A DNA stretch of 64,000 nucleotides from Lodderomyces elongisporus (GCF_030384665.1 NC_083677.1:248001-312000), one strand, 5' to 3'. Positions 48,256-58,506 are shown, counted from the first letter of the stretch. Translations and numbers: made by a program. The notes: generated by a model not told the origin, from the sequence alone.

Positions 48256-48473
48256 ATAAGAATTAAAGAAAAAAATGGAGGTTACTATAGTTGATAAACG
48301 AGGATGACGCGAGAACAAAGCAATAAACCTAATAGAATATATATATATGTATAAAGAAACCATTTTGGTTAAGAGTTTAAGGATTTTTAAATCAAAAAAA
48401 TATATAACATATCCTCTTCGATATCAACAAAACAGGAAAATAGACACATACAAATGCATTTACTTTCTTCATG

Positions 48474-49004
48474 TTAATCTCTGTTGAGCCATATTCGTAC
48501 TTCAACTGTACTGACCATTCTTTTGCGATATATCCTTTCCTCATCGTCAAACACATCATCCTCCTGCATCGTTTCTTTACCCACATCCACATCCACATCC
48601 ACATCCATCTTCTCTTCCTCTTCATCTTCCTCTTCATCTTCATTCTCTAACTTCTCAAATTCATCAATAACTTCAATACTTCCCGTCACAATATCCACAC
48701 GATAGTTCAACTCTTGGAATTTCAACGCCAATTTCAACGTCTTTTCCAAACACTTGCCCATGCCACGAACCTTTATATACTGCAACTTCTTATACTGATC
48801 ATTTTGATATTTCTTGGAACTTGTACTAGTTGCCGCAGATTTGGAAAATTTGTTCAATTGTTTCTGGATTCGCTTCAACGCAGAAATGAATGGTGTCAGT
48901 GACTTGATGAGGATGGTCAGGTTGAACTCCGTCTCATTTTGAAGTTTTTGCACTGGCGAGTGTTTAGTATGACGGATGTTTTTGCCCTGTATTCGCTTTG
49001 CCAT
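48474..49004 (-). CDS. POP7: RNase P/MRP subunit Pop7
   Basis: 176 residues (140 in S. cerevisiae). Pop7 binds the P3 RNA stem of RNase P and RNase MRP as a heterodimer with Pop6, for tRNA and rRNA processing. The Alba-like core matches yeast Pop7 at several places: IKSLTPFISALKRIQKQL (about 33-50), RGMGKCLEKTLKLALKFQE (about 80-98), a GSIEVIDE segment near 107 and the ending KRMVSTVEVRIWL. The extra length is an acidic insert with an Asp-Val repeat (about 118-150). Nuclear/nucleolar. Confidence 0.88.
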   Translation of the reverse strand: MAKRIQGKNIRHTKHSPVQKLQNETEFNLTILIKSLTPFISALKRIQKQLNKFSKSAATSTSSKKYQNDQYKKLQYIKVRGMGKCLEKTLKLALKFQELNYRVDIVTGSIEVIDEFEKLENEDEEEDEEEEKMDVDVDVDVGKETMQEDDVFDDEERIYRKRMVSTVEVRIWLNRD

Positions 49005-49339
49005 TTTATTACAAGTAAGAATTATTTAAACCAAGTAACTGACATGAAAACCACTTTGAAACGCGGTTCGTATATATATATATATATGTTATTGAACTTT
49101 GCCAACAAAAAAAGTATGGGGTAAAAAGATGAAGAAGCGATGCTGTGCTGAAATCTTTGCGCTTGTATCTCTACACTCGTTTTTGGTTTTCCCTCACTCA
49201 GGGTTTTTGTGAAATACACCAAACAAGCAGTTTTCTCGATACGCGTTTTAATGCGGATAATTAAAATTTACTTATTTATATTTATATATATATAAAGGAC
49301 AGGAAGAGAAATACACAACAAAACAACATTCTCATCAAG

Positions 49340-49373
<34 letters not shown>

Positions 49374-49476
49374 TATAACCATTTTGTTTTCGTCAATTGC
49401 AGAAACATCTCCACTTCTACACATTTACAGGCCGTCGCATCTTAGCATTGTCATCGCTTCCTCAATAAAACAATAA
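49005..49476. promoter_or_regulatory. POP7 and 113-residue gene divergent promoter
   Basis: 472 bp with two (TA)n runs (49071-49087, 49345-49372) and one MCB box, annotated separately. No gene seen. Confidence 0.55.
49241..49246 (+). promoter_or_regulatory. MluI cell-cycle box (MCB)
   Basis: ACGCGT, the core bound by MBF, 231 bp before the 113-residue gene and 237 bp before POP7. It is the only clear copy I saw in this intergenic region. It suggests G1/S expression of one of the two. Confidence 0.4.
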
Positions 49477-49818
49477 ATGAGCAGAAAGAGATCTTGGGAC
49501 TCAGATTTAGAGTCTGATAATTTTCATTTCGAAAACACGAGCTCATCAAGCTTACCCTCAACACCACCCTCTTTGTCACAACTTTACTCATCGCCTGTTT
49601 GCAAACGATTCCAAGACCACAAGATCCACACTGAGGTGCATTACAAGACAATAGAAATGATGATGAATGCGCTGCGAAATATAAAGTATAATGAAAATGG
49701 GACTATGGAAAAGGACCTTCAACAGCAGCAGCAGCAACAACAACAACAACAACAACAACAAACGATGGATTTAGAGCTGGATACTGGCTCGAGATATTAT
49801 CAACGACCGCATTGGTAA
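49477..49818 (+). CDS. Unrecognised small protein with Gln tract
   Basis: 113 residues. Not recognised. It begins with a basic-acidic motif (MSRKRSWDSDLESD), then a Ser/Pro-rich stretch (about 20-40) with possible CDK or other Pro-directed phosphorylation sites (TPPS, SSPV), a short helix (HYKTIEMMMNALRNIKY, about 55-71), a run of 14 Gln (82-95) and an aromatic ending RYYQRPHW. An MCB box upstream would fit a small cell-cycle or DNA-damage regulator, but that is speculation. Length and disorder make homology hard to judge. Confidence 0.6.
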   Translation: MSRKRSWDSDLESDNFHFENTSSSSLPSTPPSLSQLYSSPVCKRFQDHKIHTEVHYKTIEMMMNALRNIKYNENGTMEKDLQQQQQQQQQQQQQQTMDLELDTGSRYYQRPHW

Positions 49819-50205
49819 AGACAAGCACAAACACAAATACAAAGAATATAGTGTTTGGAAATGTTGAGTCAAATAAAATTTAAAGAGAAGCTAAGGGCTA
49901 CTTTCAATGCTTGTGTTCCAGCTATGAAGTGACCTCGTTAGACTAGAAATTATACGAAACGTTGAAAGTCAAGAACCAATCAGCTCACATGTGAGCAAGA
50001 TATCCTTTATACTAGCTACAGTTAAATCTTTCAAAGCTAAGGGAATCTTAAAGCTTTCTATTGCTTAAAAAAAACAAATGTTTTTGATAAATCAATACTT
50101 GTTCCCGTACCATCAATATCTACTTTCCCCGATAGATGATAACAAAAACTTTTATTTTATATATATATATATATGTATGTATATGTATTTGTAACCTTTT
50201 TTTTA
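49819..50205. other. Convergent intergenic region
   Basis: 387 bp between the 113-residue gene and the P-loop ATPase stop. AT-rich, with a (TA)n/TATG stretch at 50155-50185 and a T-run just before the ATPase stop. No gene seen. Confidence 0.6.
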
Positions 50206-52338
50206 TTAATCTTCATTGACTCTGTTTAAATCCAAATCGCCCTCCTTGGCATGTCGATCCTTCTCTGGAACAAACAATTGATCGTTCATTCTTCTTTTCC
50301 ACCATTTTCTAGAATCTTTACGGTCGATATCTTCCAAGTAGAGTTCTTCATCATCATCATCATCATCATTTTCAATTTTATCAACACCACCACCAGCACC
50401 ATCACCAGCACCAGCACCGGCACTGTTGTCATTGCCAAGACCTACTCCGCTGCTTCCTGAATGGCTTCCTTTTTCATTAGCAGCATTATTGAACTCGGTA
50501 AAGTCTCCATGCACATCCTTAGTTTTTGCCGATTTAAGCATTGTCATTTTCAACTCAGCTGGACCATATTTCTTCCACAAATATTCACTTCCCATATTCA
50601 AATCCTTCATTACAATCTCCCTAGTTCTTCCAAGCGACTCAATATCAGCAACTCTATCCATTGTGTCCTCCAATAGCTCATCAAAGTGCGGTTGAGAGGC
50701 AATTTCATGGAATGCTCGCATCATCGGTACAGAATCAGCACGCACACGGCTCTCTGAATCAATTGTAAAGATGTTTAAATTGTCATATCTCTGAATATAG
50801 TCTGCCCTAGTCATCACTTGTCTAGCTCTCCAAAGTGGAAGCTCTGGTAAATAATGATCGTGTTGATTCGAATTGTCTTTGCTAAGAATCAAACTATCAG
50901 CTCTTTGTCTATCCATCTCAACAAATTCTCTCATCAACAACATCGCACTCGAGGAAAACTTTCCGCTCTCCATAACATCATCGTCCATTCCTGACCCTAA
51001 TAGCCCACACTGATTTAAATACCAAGTTTTTTCACGGTCAATGATTTCATGACACGCCTTAACGATGTCATTATGGCGAGCCACTTGCGTTATATGTTGC
51101 GGTCTTCCTCCAATCAAATCATAAACTTTGTTACAAACAGCATCATTTAGTACACGGTCTTTGGGGAAAAATCTATGCCTAATGAATTTTAAAGCATTAA
51201 CGGTTTCTTTACGGTTCAAGTCCCTCACATTGATTAGTTCAAGACGAGTACCCAATTGTTTCAATTTCTCATAAACCCAATAATCATCACTATTAAAAAT
51301 CATAGTTAAAAGACCAGCACCACTCAATGCTTCTGCCTTTTGCTGCAACAACTCTAATAGCTTGACACCTTCTTCATTTTCCTTGATCAAGTGCGCGTTA
51401 TTAATAATCATCACCAAAGGTCGTTTGGTTTTAGCAACTCGATTAATCGCCAACTCCTCTAATTTGCTAAAAGCTCTTTCAATGTCCAATAACGCGGTAG
51501 TATCTCTTGGACCTCTGATTGAAAACAACGAGCCAATATAATCTTCACTAAATGTAAAGTTTAAAGCCTTACCCAATCGCAATCTAAATATCTCTGGGTC
51601 TGCATGGGCATCAAATATGCAAACATTCAAGCCATTGACTTTCTTCATGGCCTCCATAATCAAAGATGTCTTACCAGTGCCTTTTTCACCAATAATTAAA
51701 AAGTACCTGCCAATGATTTTCCCAGAAATAATCTCATCCAATAGTTTTTGTTGTGGCCTATCTACCCAGAAATCTTGGATCAGATTATGATTGTGATCAC
51801 CATCTTCCTTATCATTATTCTTACTTTGATCACCTTTATCATCTTCACTATTAGAGGTATGAGCATGAGTCTTGCTGTGCATCGCAATTTGTGCAGCTGG
51901 ATCTTCACCTTTATCAAATGCCTTGTCCATTTTGTATAACACGTGATAGCCATAGAACCTGTGGTATAAAAACCCTGCACCGGCCAAAATACCAACTGAA
52001 GAAATAGTTATGCCAATGGTTTCAAGACATTTCATTAAAAATGACTTGAATCGGTCAAACCTACCACTACTATCACCACCATTATCTTCACCATCATTAT
52101 AATTGTTATTATTGTTCCTTTCGTTATTGTGGTCATTCCTATCATTGTTGCCTAGACTATTCAATCTCCTCGATTTGTTAGATTTTTTGTCGTCCTCTCC
52201 TTCTTCTTTCAAATCATTCAAAAAATTCTCCACAATCGGGTTGAACTGACGACGCAGAGTGTAGTGAAATTGTTTAAAACATGTTTTAGGTACCACAATC
52301 CTGGTTCCAACAGCATTTAATCGTCGGAGCGTAATCAT
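50206..52338 (-). CDS. Mitochondrial membrane-anchored P-loop ATPase
   Basis: 710 residues. The first 40 are rich in Arg, Thr, Phe and Gln and nearly free of acidic residues, like a mitochondrial presequence. Then come an Asn/Asp-rich linker (50-92), one membrane segment (about 103-125), an acidic-His linker, and an AAA/STAND-like nucleotide-binding domain: Walker A GEKGTGKT at 217-224 and a Walker B-like strand PLVMIINNAH near 307-316, where Asn-Asn stands in place of the usual Asp-Asp/Glu. The C-terminal third is helical (winged-helix region likely about 380-460). I know this type from other fungi but not a symbol or function. Probably an inner-membrane protein; which side the ATPase faces is unknown. 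Confidence 0.8.
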   Translation of the reverse strand: MITLRRLNAVGTRIVVPKTCFKQFHYTLRRQFNPIVENFLNDLKEEGEDDKKSNKSRRLNSLGNNDRNDHNNERNNNNNYNDGEDNGGDSSGRFDRFKSFLMKCLETIGITISSVGILAGAGFLYHRFYGYHVLYKMDKAFDKGEDPAAQIAMHSKTHAHTSNSEDDKGDQSKNNDKEDGDHNHNLIQDFWVDRPQQKLLDEIISGKIIGRYFLIIGEKGTGKTSLIMEAMKKVNGLNVCIFDAHADPEIFRLRLGKALNFTFSEDYIGSLFSIRGPRDTTALLDIERAFSKLEELAINRVAKTKRPLVMIINNAHLIKENEEGVKLLELLQQKAEALSGAGLLTMIFNSDDYWVYEKLKQLGTRLELINVRDLNRKETVNALKFIRHRFFPKDRVLNDAVCNKVYDLIGGRPQHITQVARHNDIVKACHEIIDREKTWYLNQCGLLGSGMDDDVMESGKFSSSAMLLMREFVEMDRQRADSLILSKDNSNQHDHYLPELPLWRARQVMTRADYIQRYDNLNIFTIDSESRVRADSVPMMRAFHEIASQPHFDELLEDTMDRVADIESLGRTREIVMKDLNMGSEYLWKKYGPAELKMTMLKSAKTKDVHGDFTEFNNAANEKGSHSGSSGVGLGNDNSAGAGAGDGAGGGVDKIENDDDDDDEELYLEDIDRKDSRKWWKRRMNDQLFVPEKDRHAKEGDLDLNRVNED

Positions 52339-52773
52339 ATCCTTTAAAAATCTATTTCTCTATTTTTGTCCTTGTAAAAATGGTAAATAATAATGCAAAT
52401 GTTTGGATATTGAAAATTTAAAAAAGGAACCAAAAAGAAAAAAGAAACACCGTTGAATTTGGATGCGGCTGAGCTCTTTACTCGAACCACATCTAACCGC
52501 GTAGACCCACCTCGACCCACGTCGTTTCACCTTCTTCTTTCTGACATCCACTCCTTCTATTTTACTTTTCTTCTTTCTTTTTTTACACACACTCTTTTTC
52601 TCGCTCTTTTTCTCTCTATTTACATACGTTCGATACAACAATATAACCAAGCAATGGTTATTAGAATATCTTCTGAAAGAAATGTTAAAAAAACTTATAT
52701 TATTATACATTGAATACTGTTTTATGAGCAAAATGTTTTCTTGCTTTCACCCACGAGAAAAACCTCTTGAGAA
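52339..52773. other. ATPase-RLP24 intergenic region
   Basis: 435 bp of pyrimidine-rich sequence on the plus strand: ATPase promoter and RLP24 3' end. Frames here are low complexity (CTTTTT-type). No gene seen. Confidence 0.55.
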
Positions 52774-53406
52774 TCACCTTCTTGTCTTTCTCTTGTTTTT
52801 CAACAACACTTTTTGTTTGATCTTCTTACCCTCTGTTTCACTTTCACTTTCGCTTTCGCTCTCCATCTCCTCATCTTCATCCATCATTTCCTCGTCCTCT
52901 TCTTCCACATCGTCCTCCTCTTCTTCTTCGTCTTCCTCCTCCATGGCATTTTCCTTAGCAGCTTGTTTCTCAGCCTTTCTTCTCAATTCGACTTCTCTTA
53001 ATCTCAACAATTCAGGGTTCTCCTCAACCAATTTTCTGTCTGCTGCCAAAGCTCTCTCCTTGTTACCTCTCATTCTATTCTTGTAGAATGCTCTTTCTCT
53101 TCTTTGTCTAATCTCCTCGATTCTACTCATACCCTTCAAAGTTGTGGCAACAAGATCTCTATTATACCTAACTGGAACGTTTCTTCTAGCAGCAAAAGTC
53201 AATGTTGAATCCACAACCAACTCCTTACCTGCAGCTTTTCTAAATGCCTTGGTCCATCTCAACTTACGTGGATTACGACGTTGCTTGAATGCTTTATGAC
53301 ATTTGGAACGACAGAATCTAAACTCCTTAGCATCATTACGCACAAATGTGATTCCGTGAAGTGGATATACAGGCGATGAGCAAAAATGACACTGGTAAAT
53401 TCTCAT
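52774..53406 (-). CDS. RLP24: Ribosome biogenesis factor Rlp24
   Basis: 210 residues (199 in S. cerevisiae). Rlp24 holds the place of ribosomal protein L24 on pre-60S particles and is released by the AAA ATPase Drg1 in the cytoplasm. The L24e zinc-ribbon is complete: CHFC at 6-9 and CRSKC at 32-36 ([12 protein letters not shown]). The family block [20 protein letters not shown] follows. Beyond residue 140 is the Rlp24-specific tail, here very acidic (Glu/Asp run about 153-185, with a Ser-Glu repeat) and ending in a basic [16 protein letters not shown], which distinguishes it from L24 itself. Confidence 0.95.
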   Translation of the reverse strand: MRIYQCHFCSSPVYPLHGITFVRNDAKEFRFCRSKCHKAFKQRRNPRKLRWTKAFRKAAGKELVVDSTLTFAARRNVPVRYNRDLVATTLKGMSRIEEIRQRRERAFYKNRMRGNKERALAADRKLVEENPELLRLREVELRRKAEKQAAKENAMEEEDEEEEEDDVEEEDEEMMDEDEEMESESESESETEGKKIKQKVLLKNKRKTRR

Positions 53407-54012
53407 TATTTATCTCTATAGTTTTCTTTTCTCTTTGTTTTTTCTTTGGTTGATCTTTTTTGTTTCGAAAATTTTGTCTTTCTTTACAAGTTTTCTATTC
53501 AACTTTGTAAGTTTTTTTTTTCTGCTAATGTGTAAAGAAGCAAATTAATAGAAAAAAAAGTGGCTAAGTTTCTATACGGGATATCTCTGTTTCTTCAAAG
53601 GACGTGACAGTATATATCTTATTGATGTATGTGTGTATATACCTTTGTATTATTATTTCTTTTCAAACAAGTATGGTATTCGGTATAAAAGTGGAGTTTT
53701 GCTGCTTGAGATCTTGAGATGTGAATATTTTGAGAAGAGCATGGAAATTTTAAATTTCTCTCTCTTTTGTGAAATCTTTTTGACCTCGATTTTTCTTTCT
53801 TTTTTATTTATTTTTTTATTTTATTTTTTATTAGTATTATTCTTTTTTTTTTTTTTTTCAATATTCACTCAATCCTTCCAAAAAAAAAGAAGACTTTGGA
53901 AATATATTCAACTACAAACTTGGATTTTTTGAAAAGTGATCATACCTAGCTTTGCAACGTTTACAGAGACATTAAATTAGCTACTTGCTTATCAAAGAGG
54001 AAAAGAAAAATA
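53407..54012. promoter_or_regulatory. RLP24-PAM18 divergent promoter
   Basis: 606 bp. A GAAAATTTTG element at about 53466-53475 resembles the RRPE motif of ribosome biogenesis promoters, and T-runs occur at 53511-53520 and 53842-53860. No extra gene; the long T-rich frame at 53633-53932 is low complexity. Confidence 0.5.
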
Positions 54013-54498
54013 ATGGCACCTATGGAAGTACCCACGCTAGCTATACCAGGTGAAAACAACTCACAATACCAACAACAACAACAATCACATCCACAGTTCC
54101 AATACACTGGACAGCTCCAGAAGAAACAAGCAGCAGAAGGTTCTGCAGAATGGTATTTTGATCAAGGAGTCAACTGGATGGGTGACCATCCTTGGCTCAC
54201 AGGACTTGGTGGTTTAACCATTGCGTACTTTGCAGCTGGTCTTTTCAAGAAAAACCGTCCTGGTATCAATGGAAAAGCATTTTATACTGGGGGATTTGGC
54301 CAAAAAATGACTGCTAGAGAGGCGTTACAGATATTGAACTTGAAAGAGACAAATTTGAGTAAGATGAAATTGAAGGAACACCACAGAAAATTAATGATGG
54401 CAAATCATCCAGATAAGGGTGGTTCATCATTCTTGGCAACTAAGGTGAATGAGGCAAAGGACTTTTTGGAGAAAAGGGGCGGTATGAAGGCAAAGTAG
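54013..54498 (+). CDS. PAM18: Presequence translocase J-protein Pam18/Tim14
   Basis: 161 residues (168 in S. cerevisiae). Pam18 stimulates mtHsp70 at the TIM23 import motor. A Gln-rich intermembrane-space segment (about 15-45) precedes one membrane helix (about 61-78, LTGLGGLTIAYFAAGLF), then KAFYTGGFGQKMTAREALQIL and a J-domain with the HPD motif at 132-134. It ends just after helix III (KDFLEKRGGMK), as in the family. Confidence 0.96.
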   Translation: MAPMEVPTLAIPGENNSQYQQQQQSHPQFQYTGQLQKKQAAEGSAEWYFDQGVNWMGDHPWLTGLGGLTIAYFAAGLFKKNRPGINGKAFYTGGFGQKMTAREALQILNLKETNLSKMKLKEHHRKLMMANHPDKGGSSFLATKVNEAKDFLEKRGGMKAK

Positions 54499-55331
54499 TT
54501 GAAATCTTAAGAATTTTACTAAAATTCTTTTCTTTTTCCTTGCCTTCTCTGGTTTTGAGAATTTGTCAATTTTTGCAGTTTTGCACCTTTTGGACATTTC
54601 CGCTTTTCACTTTTCACTTTTGGAGCAAGAAAAGCAATGGCAAGATACAGTTTGTAATAACAAGATCAAAAATCAAACGTGGTGATGGCAGGATTAAAGA
54701 AGGATAATGATTATAACGAATAGAAACAAAAATGTAATAGGTTTGTAAATAGAATACCAAGCGTTTAGACTAGAAGAAGTTGATTTTTATTATGTAAAGT
54801 GGAGTATGACTCAATCTTTTGTAGAGAGATTACGGACCTTGCATTAGTAGTGGTGAATGTTGTTAAAGAAATTGAAAAAGAAAAAGAAAAAGAACATCAA
54901 TTTTTGCATAAATCGTTAGTTGAAAGATACAAGAGGGAAGTGAAGAAAACATGGAGGAAACAAATTGAGGAGGAGGTATCATAGTATGAGTTAACACCAC
55001 GTTAGGATTTAGCCAGAAGAAGCAGCAGCAGAAGTAACCCCAACATTAACCCTAACATTACCATCAACATTAACATCAACATCAACATTAATGGAAGGGT
55101 TTGAGGCAAATCTGAATTAAATACTTTGATGGCTGAGTTTAGGCTAATTTTTAATTAATAAAGTATAGAATACTATAGATTACATTGGCAGTACCTACTT
55201 TTGTGTTTAAAAATAGCTTGGTAACAATTGTTCTTAGTTAGAAAAGAAGAAAAAAAAACGACAGAGAGACAAAGAAAAAAACAAACAACAAATGCAGCTG
55301 TGTAATGAACCGAATGAAAGTGCAACAAACC

Positions 55332-55365
<34 letters not shown>

Positions 55366-55735
55366 CTCTCTCTCTCTCCCTCTCTCTCCCTCCCTTTCTC
55401 TATTAGTCGCTTACTCTCGGTCTTACTCTTACTACTCCTTTTAGCCCGGATATTTGTTCAACAACACTTATTATACTTAACCGATTTTACCACCAACTAT
55501 CATAAACAAATCAATTATACCCCAATTTTTCTCCTAATCTCTCTTCTCAATTTCTATCATCATCATCATTATCATTTTTTTTATAACTTTCATTCCTTCT
55601 TCCTTCTTTTACCCATCCAATTGCATTCATTATAAGACTTTAACGGCTTCACCTGACCTCTTCTCACCTCGTCCTCACGCACACTTCACCTCCCACATTT
55701 AGCACAAATTTCACATTCTTTCTACCTAATTAATC
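54499..55735. other. PAM18-YAP180 intergenic region
   Basis: 1.24 kb. It contains an AACATT/ACATCA repeat tract (about 55030-55095), an (AC)n-(TC)n microsatellite (55333-55378) and a pyrimidine-rich leader before the next ATG. A frame at 54799-54984 has no ATG and is rejected. A TGACTCA at 54808-54814 is an isolated Gcn4-like match. Confidence 0.55.
55333..55378 (+). repeat. Compound (AC)n-(TC)n microsatellite
   Basis: About 15 AC units directly followed by about 8 TC units. It lies in the YAP180-like gene promoter. Confidence 0.9.
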
Positions 55736-57769
55736 ATGACGACGTATGAAAAGATTGTCAAGGGAGCGACTAAGCTCAAGGTCGCGGCTCCAAAACCGAA
55801 ATACATAGAGCCCATATTGATGGCAACGTCAACTGACCATTCAATAATATCAAATGATAACTTCAACACAATAATGAGGACATTGCAACATAGATTACGT
55901 GATAGTGCTTGGTCGGTAGTTTACAAAGCATTGATTGTTATCCACTTGATGATCAGGGAAGGAGATAAGGATGTCACATTAAAGTATTTGGCTGACCAAG
56001 GACACTCAATGTTGAATTTGTCTCTGAGTAATATTTCTCATGGCGGAGGTTCCGGTAATACCGACGTACGGTTCATTATCAAGTATTCCAAATACTTGCA
56101 CACAAGGGTGAAGCAGTATGATGCCACAGGGATCGATTATGTACGAGATGAACGGTCAAATAACAGTACCTCTCAACAGGGCGGAAGATTAAGATTTCTC
56201 ACCATCGACAAGGGCTTGTTACGAGAGTGCGAAAGTGTTCAGAAACAGATTGATGCCTTGCTCAAGAATAGCTTTATGGAAAACGATGTCAATAATGAAA
56301 TTGTCCTTACTGCGTTTCGTCTTTTGGTCAATGACTTGCTTGCACTCTTTCAAGAATTGAACGAAGGGGTTATTAACATTTTAGAGCACTATTTTGAAAT
56401 GTCGAAATATGATGCCGAGCGATCCTTGAAGATTTACAAAAAGTTTGTGGATCAGACTAAATTTGTCATTGATTATTTAAGAGTAGCAAAGCACCTAGAG
56501 TACGCAACAAAGTTGCACGTTCCAACGATAAAGCACGCACCTACAGCGTTGACAAGTTCTTTGGAGGAATATTTGGATGATCCAAACTTTGAAGTTAATA
56601 GAAGACAGTACTTGGCTGAAAAAGATGGTAAGAAGAACTTGAATAACAACACTGCAATTGCTAGCAAGGAGGCTCAGCAGCAGCAAAGCAACAACAACCT
56701 GAACAATAATGTCAGTTCTGGTTTTGGTAACAGCTCTATAGGGCAGAGTAATAGTGGTGGAGATGTCAACAGACACGCATCTTTAGTAGTCCAACAAACT
56801 TACAACCCGTGGAGTAACATGTTTGTGCCAGGCCAAGCGCAAGGGTATATGCAATCCCCACAACAGGTACAACAACAGGCACAGCTTCAAGCACAACAGC
56901 AGCAGGAGGCATATCAACAGCAATTGCAAGCACAGCAACAAGCCCAACAACAGGCACAGCTTCAAGCACAACAGCAGCAAGAGGCATACCAACAGCAATT
57001 GCAAGCACAGCAACAAGCCCAACAACAGGCACAGCTTCAAGCACAACAGCAGCAAGAGGCATACCAACAGCAATTGCAAGCACAACAACAGGCGCAACAA
57101 CAAGCACAGCTTCAAGCTCAGCAACAAGCACAACAACAGCTCCAAGCTCAACATACCCAATCTTTCCAACAAAACACGCTTCCATCAATTGCACAAGGCC
57201 AACAATACCAATCACCCAACTCCACCACGCAATTTCAATCTGCATTTACTGGGTTTGGTTTTGGTGGATATGGTCCTACGACAATCCAGCCTCAGAGCAC
57301 AAACCCATTTGCGCAATCACAATCACAATCACAATCACAATCACAACAACCTGCCCCAAACCAATATACTCAACCACAAGGCAGCTTGACAAGAGCAGGT
57401 ACAAATCCATTCTCAGTTATGCAAACAGGTCACCAGACAATTCCTTCATCACAATCGCAACCACAGATCCTGTCACTAATTGGACAACCGCCCCCACCTC
57501 CACAACAACAACAACAACAACAACAACAACAGCCCCATATACTTAATCCTTTGCAACCACAGTCTACCAATCCATTTATGCGCATGGCAACCGGTCAACA
57601 ACAACAACAGCAACAGCAACAGCAACAACAACAACAGCCATTGGCTCCACAGTCCACCAATCCGTTTGCTGCATTCTCTGCTGGCTCAAATCAACAATCT
57701 TCTTTCAATTCATACCCCCAAAGCCAACAGCAAAGGGCATTTAATCCTGTTACCGATAGTCTCATTTAG
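55736..57769 (+). CDS. YAP1802: AP180/CALM-type clathrin adaptor
   Basis: 677 residues. Binds PI(4,5)P2, clathrin and EH-domain proteins at endocytic sites. The ANTH domain spans about 1-280, with the N-terminal lipid-binding helix region KGATKLKVAAPKPKYIEPIL followed by solenoid helices (LRDSAWSVVYKALIVIHLMI). Four NPF tripeptides, each in a TNPF context near residues 523, 557, 612 and 641, are EH-domain ligands for Ede1/Pan1. The region 380-475 is a Gln/Ala repeat with a 25-residue period. No paralogue is in the window, so YAP1801 versus YAP1802 is a matter of naming. Confidence 0.9.
   Translation: MTTYEKIVKGATKLKVAAPKPKYIEPILMATSTDHSIISNDNFNTIMRTLQHRLRDSAWSVVYKALIVIHLMIREGDKDVTLKYLADQGHSMLNLSLSNISHGGGSGNTDVRFIIKYSKYLHTRVKQYDATGIDYVRDERSNNSTSQQGGRLRFLTIDKGLLRECESVQKQIDALLKNSFMENDVNNEIVLTAFRLLVNDLLALFQELNEGVINILEHYFEMSKYDAERSLKIYKKFVDQTKFVIDYLRVAKHLEYATKLHVPTIKHAPTALTSSLEEYLDDPNFEVNRRQYLAEKDGKKNLNNNTAIASKEAQQQQSNNNLNNNVSSGFGNSSIGQSNSGGDVNRHASLVVQQTYNPWSNMFVPGQAQGYMQSPQQVQQQAQLQAQQQQEAYQQQLQAQQQAQQQAQLQAQQQQEAYQQQLQAQQQAQQQAQLQAQQQQEAYQQQLQAQQQAQQQAQLQAQQQAQQQLQAQHTQSFQQNTLPSIAQGQQYQSPNSTTQFQSAFTGFGFGGYGPTTIQPQSTNPFAQSQSQSQSQSQQPAPNQYTQPQGSLTRAGTNPFSVMQTGHQTIPSSQSQPQILSLIGQPPPPPQQQQQQQQQQPHILNPLQPQSTNPFMRMATGQQQQQQQQQQQQQQPLAPQSTNPFAAFSAGSNQQSSFNSYPQSQQQRAFNPVTDSLI
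56881..57130 (+). repeat. 75-bp coding minisatellite in the AP180-like gene
   Basis: The block ACAGCTTCAA recurs at 56881, 56956, 57031 and 57106, exactly 75 bp (25 codons) apart. Three nearly identical units and a partial fourth encode Gln/Ala-rich repeats with a QEAYQQQLQ core. The period keeps the frame, so copy-number change would lengthen or shorten the linker without disrupting the protein. Confidence 0.93.
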
Positions 57770-58047
57770 CCCGAATTAGGTTTGAATTTGGTTTAAACCT
57801 ACTTAAAATTGATAGAAATGCAACACTTGAAATATATTAATGCTATAAATTAATTGTACAATACATCTTAACAAAAAAACACCTATTTTGCTTTTGTAGA
57901 GATTCCTCTAATCACCAATTGCAAGCCAGCAAGCTCGATATGCAATACAGCGAAAGACAAACATGAAAACAAAACGTAAACATAAACAAAACTAAACAAA
58001 GCAAAAAAACTCAAAATCTTGCTCTATCTTTCACATACTCTATTACT

Positions 58048-58506
58048 TCAAGAACCAAATCCCCAAATATCCTCTGCAAAATCTTCAGTCACCTCACTAT
58101 TTGGGCCATACTCTCCAGCCCATTCTGTAAATCCACCTTTCAAAATGTAGACACGCACGTCATCCTGTTGAAAATATCGTTGCATCTCCGGATCTACGAT
58201 ATCATCCAATGATCGAAGGAACTTTAAGGCTGATTTTGGACCCCTTGCTTGAGAAAGCATACAATGAAACACCACATCTTTGATTTTAGCGTCGTATATG
58301 CGTTGCTGCAACTCCAAGATTTTAGAGCCATTGAGATCTGAAGCAGGGTAGTTCCACGACCCGCGGATGTGGCCTCCAACATAGTCTGAGTCTCGCACAT
58401 CTATTACTTGGAAAGTACCATTAGGCGAATGACAAGTGGTAATCCATTTGTAGAGCGTTGCTGGTTTAATTAATTTTATATCTGAAATAGAATATAGACG
58501 ACTCAT
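58048..58506 (-). CDS. YCH1: Rhodanese-fold phosphatase Ych1
   Basis: 152 residues from the ATG at 58506; the frame is open upstream but only from a TTG with a low-complexity Phe-rich extension, so this Met (MSRLYSISDI) was chosen, matching the 148-residue yeast protein. It has the Cdc25/Acr2-like rhodanese fold. The active-site loop HCMLSQARG has Cys82 and Arg88 in the Cx5R form. FQVIDVRDSDYVGGHIRGS is the family's N-terminal block. The yeast enzyme has phosphatase activity; physiological substrate uncertain, and a relationship to arsenate reductases is known for the family. Confidence 0.93.
   Translation of the reverse strand: MSRLYSISDIKLIKPATLYKWITTCHSPNGTFQVIDVRDSDYVGGHIRGSWNYPASDLNGSKILELQQRIYDAKIKDVVFHCMLSQARGPKSALKFLRSLDDIVDPEMQRYFQQDDVRVYILKGGFTEWAGEYGPNSEVTEDFAEDIWGFGS

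Noticed and set aside
54799..54984. 61-codon Lys/Glu-rich frame after PAM18
   Set aside because: It begins with GTG, has no in-frame ATG, and no convincing splice site upstream to make it a second exon.
56766..57389. Long antisense and alternate frames across the AP180-like repeat
   Set aside because: Products of the 75-bp repeat with no stops in other frames; the ANTH-containing frame is clearly the real gene.
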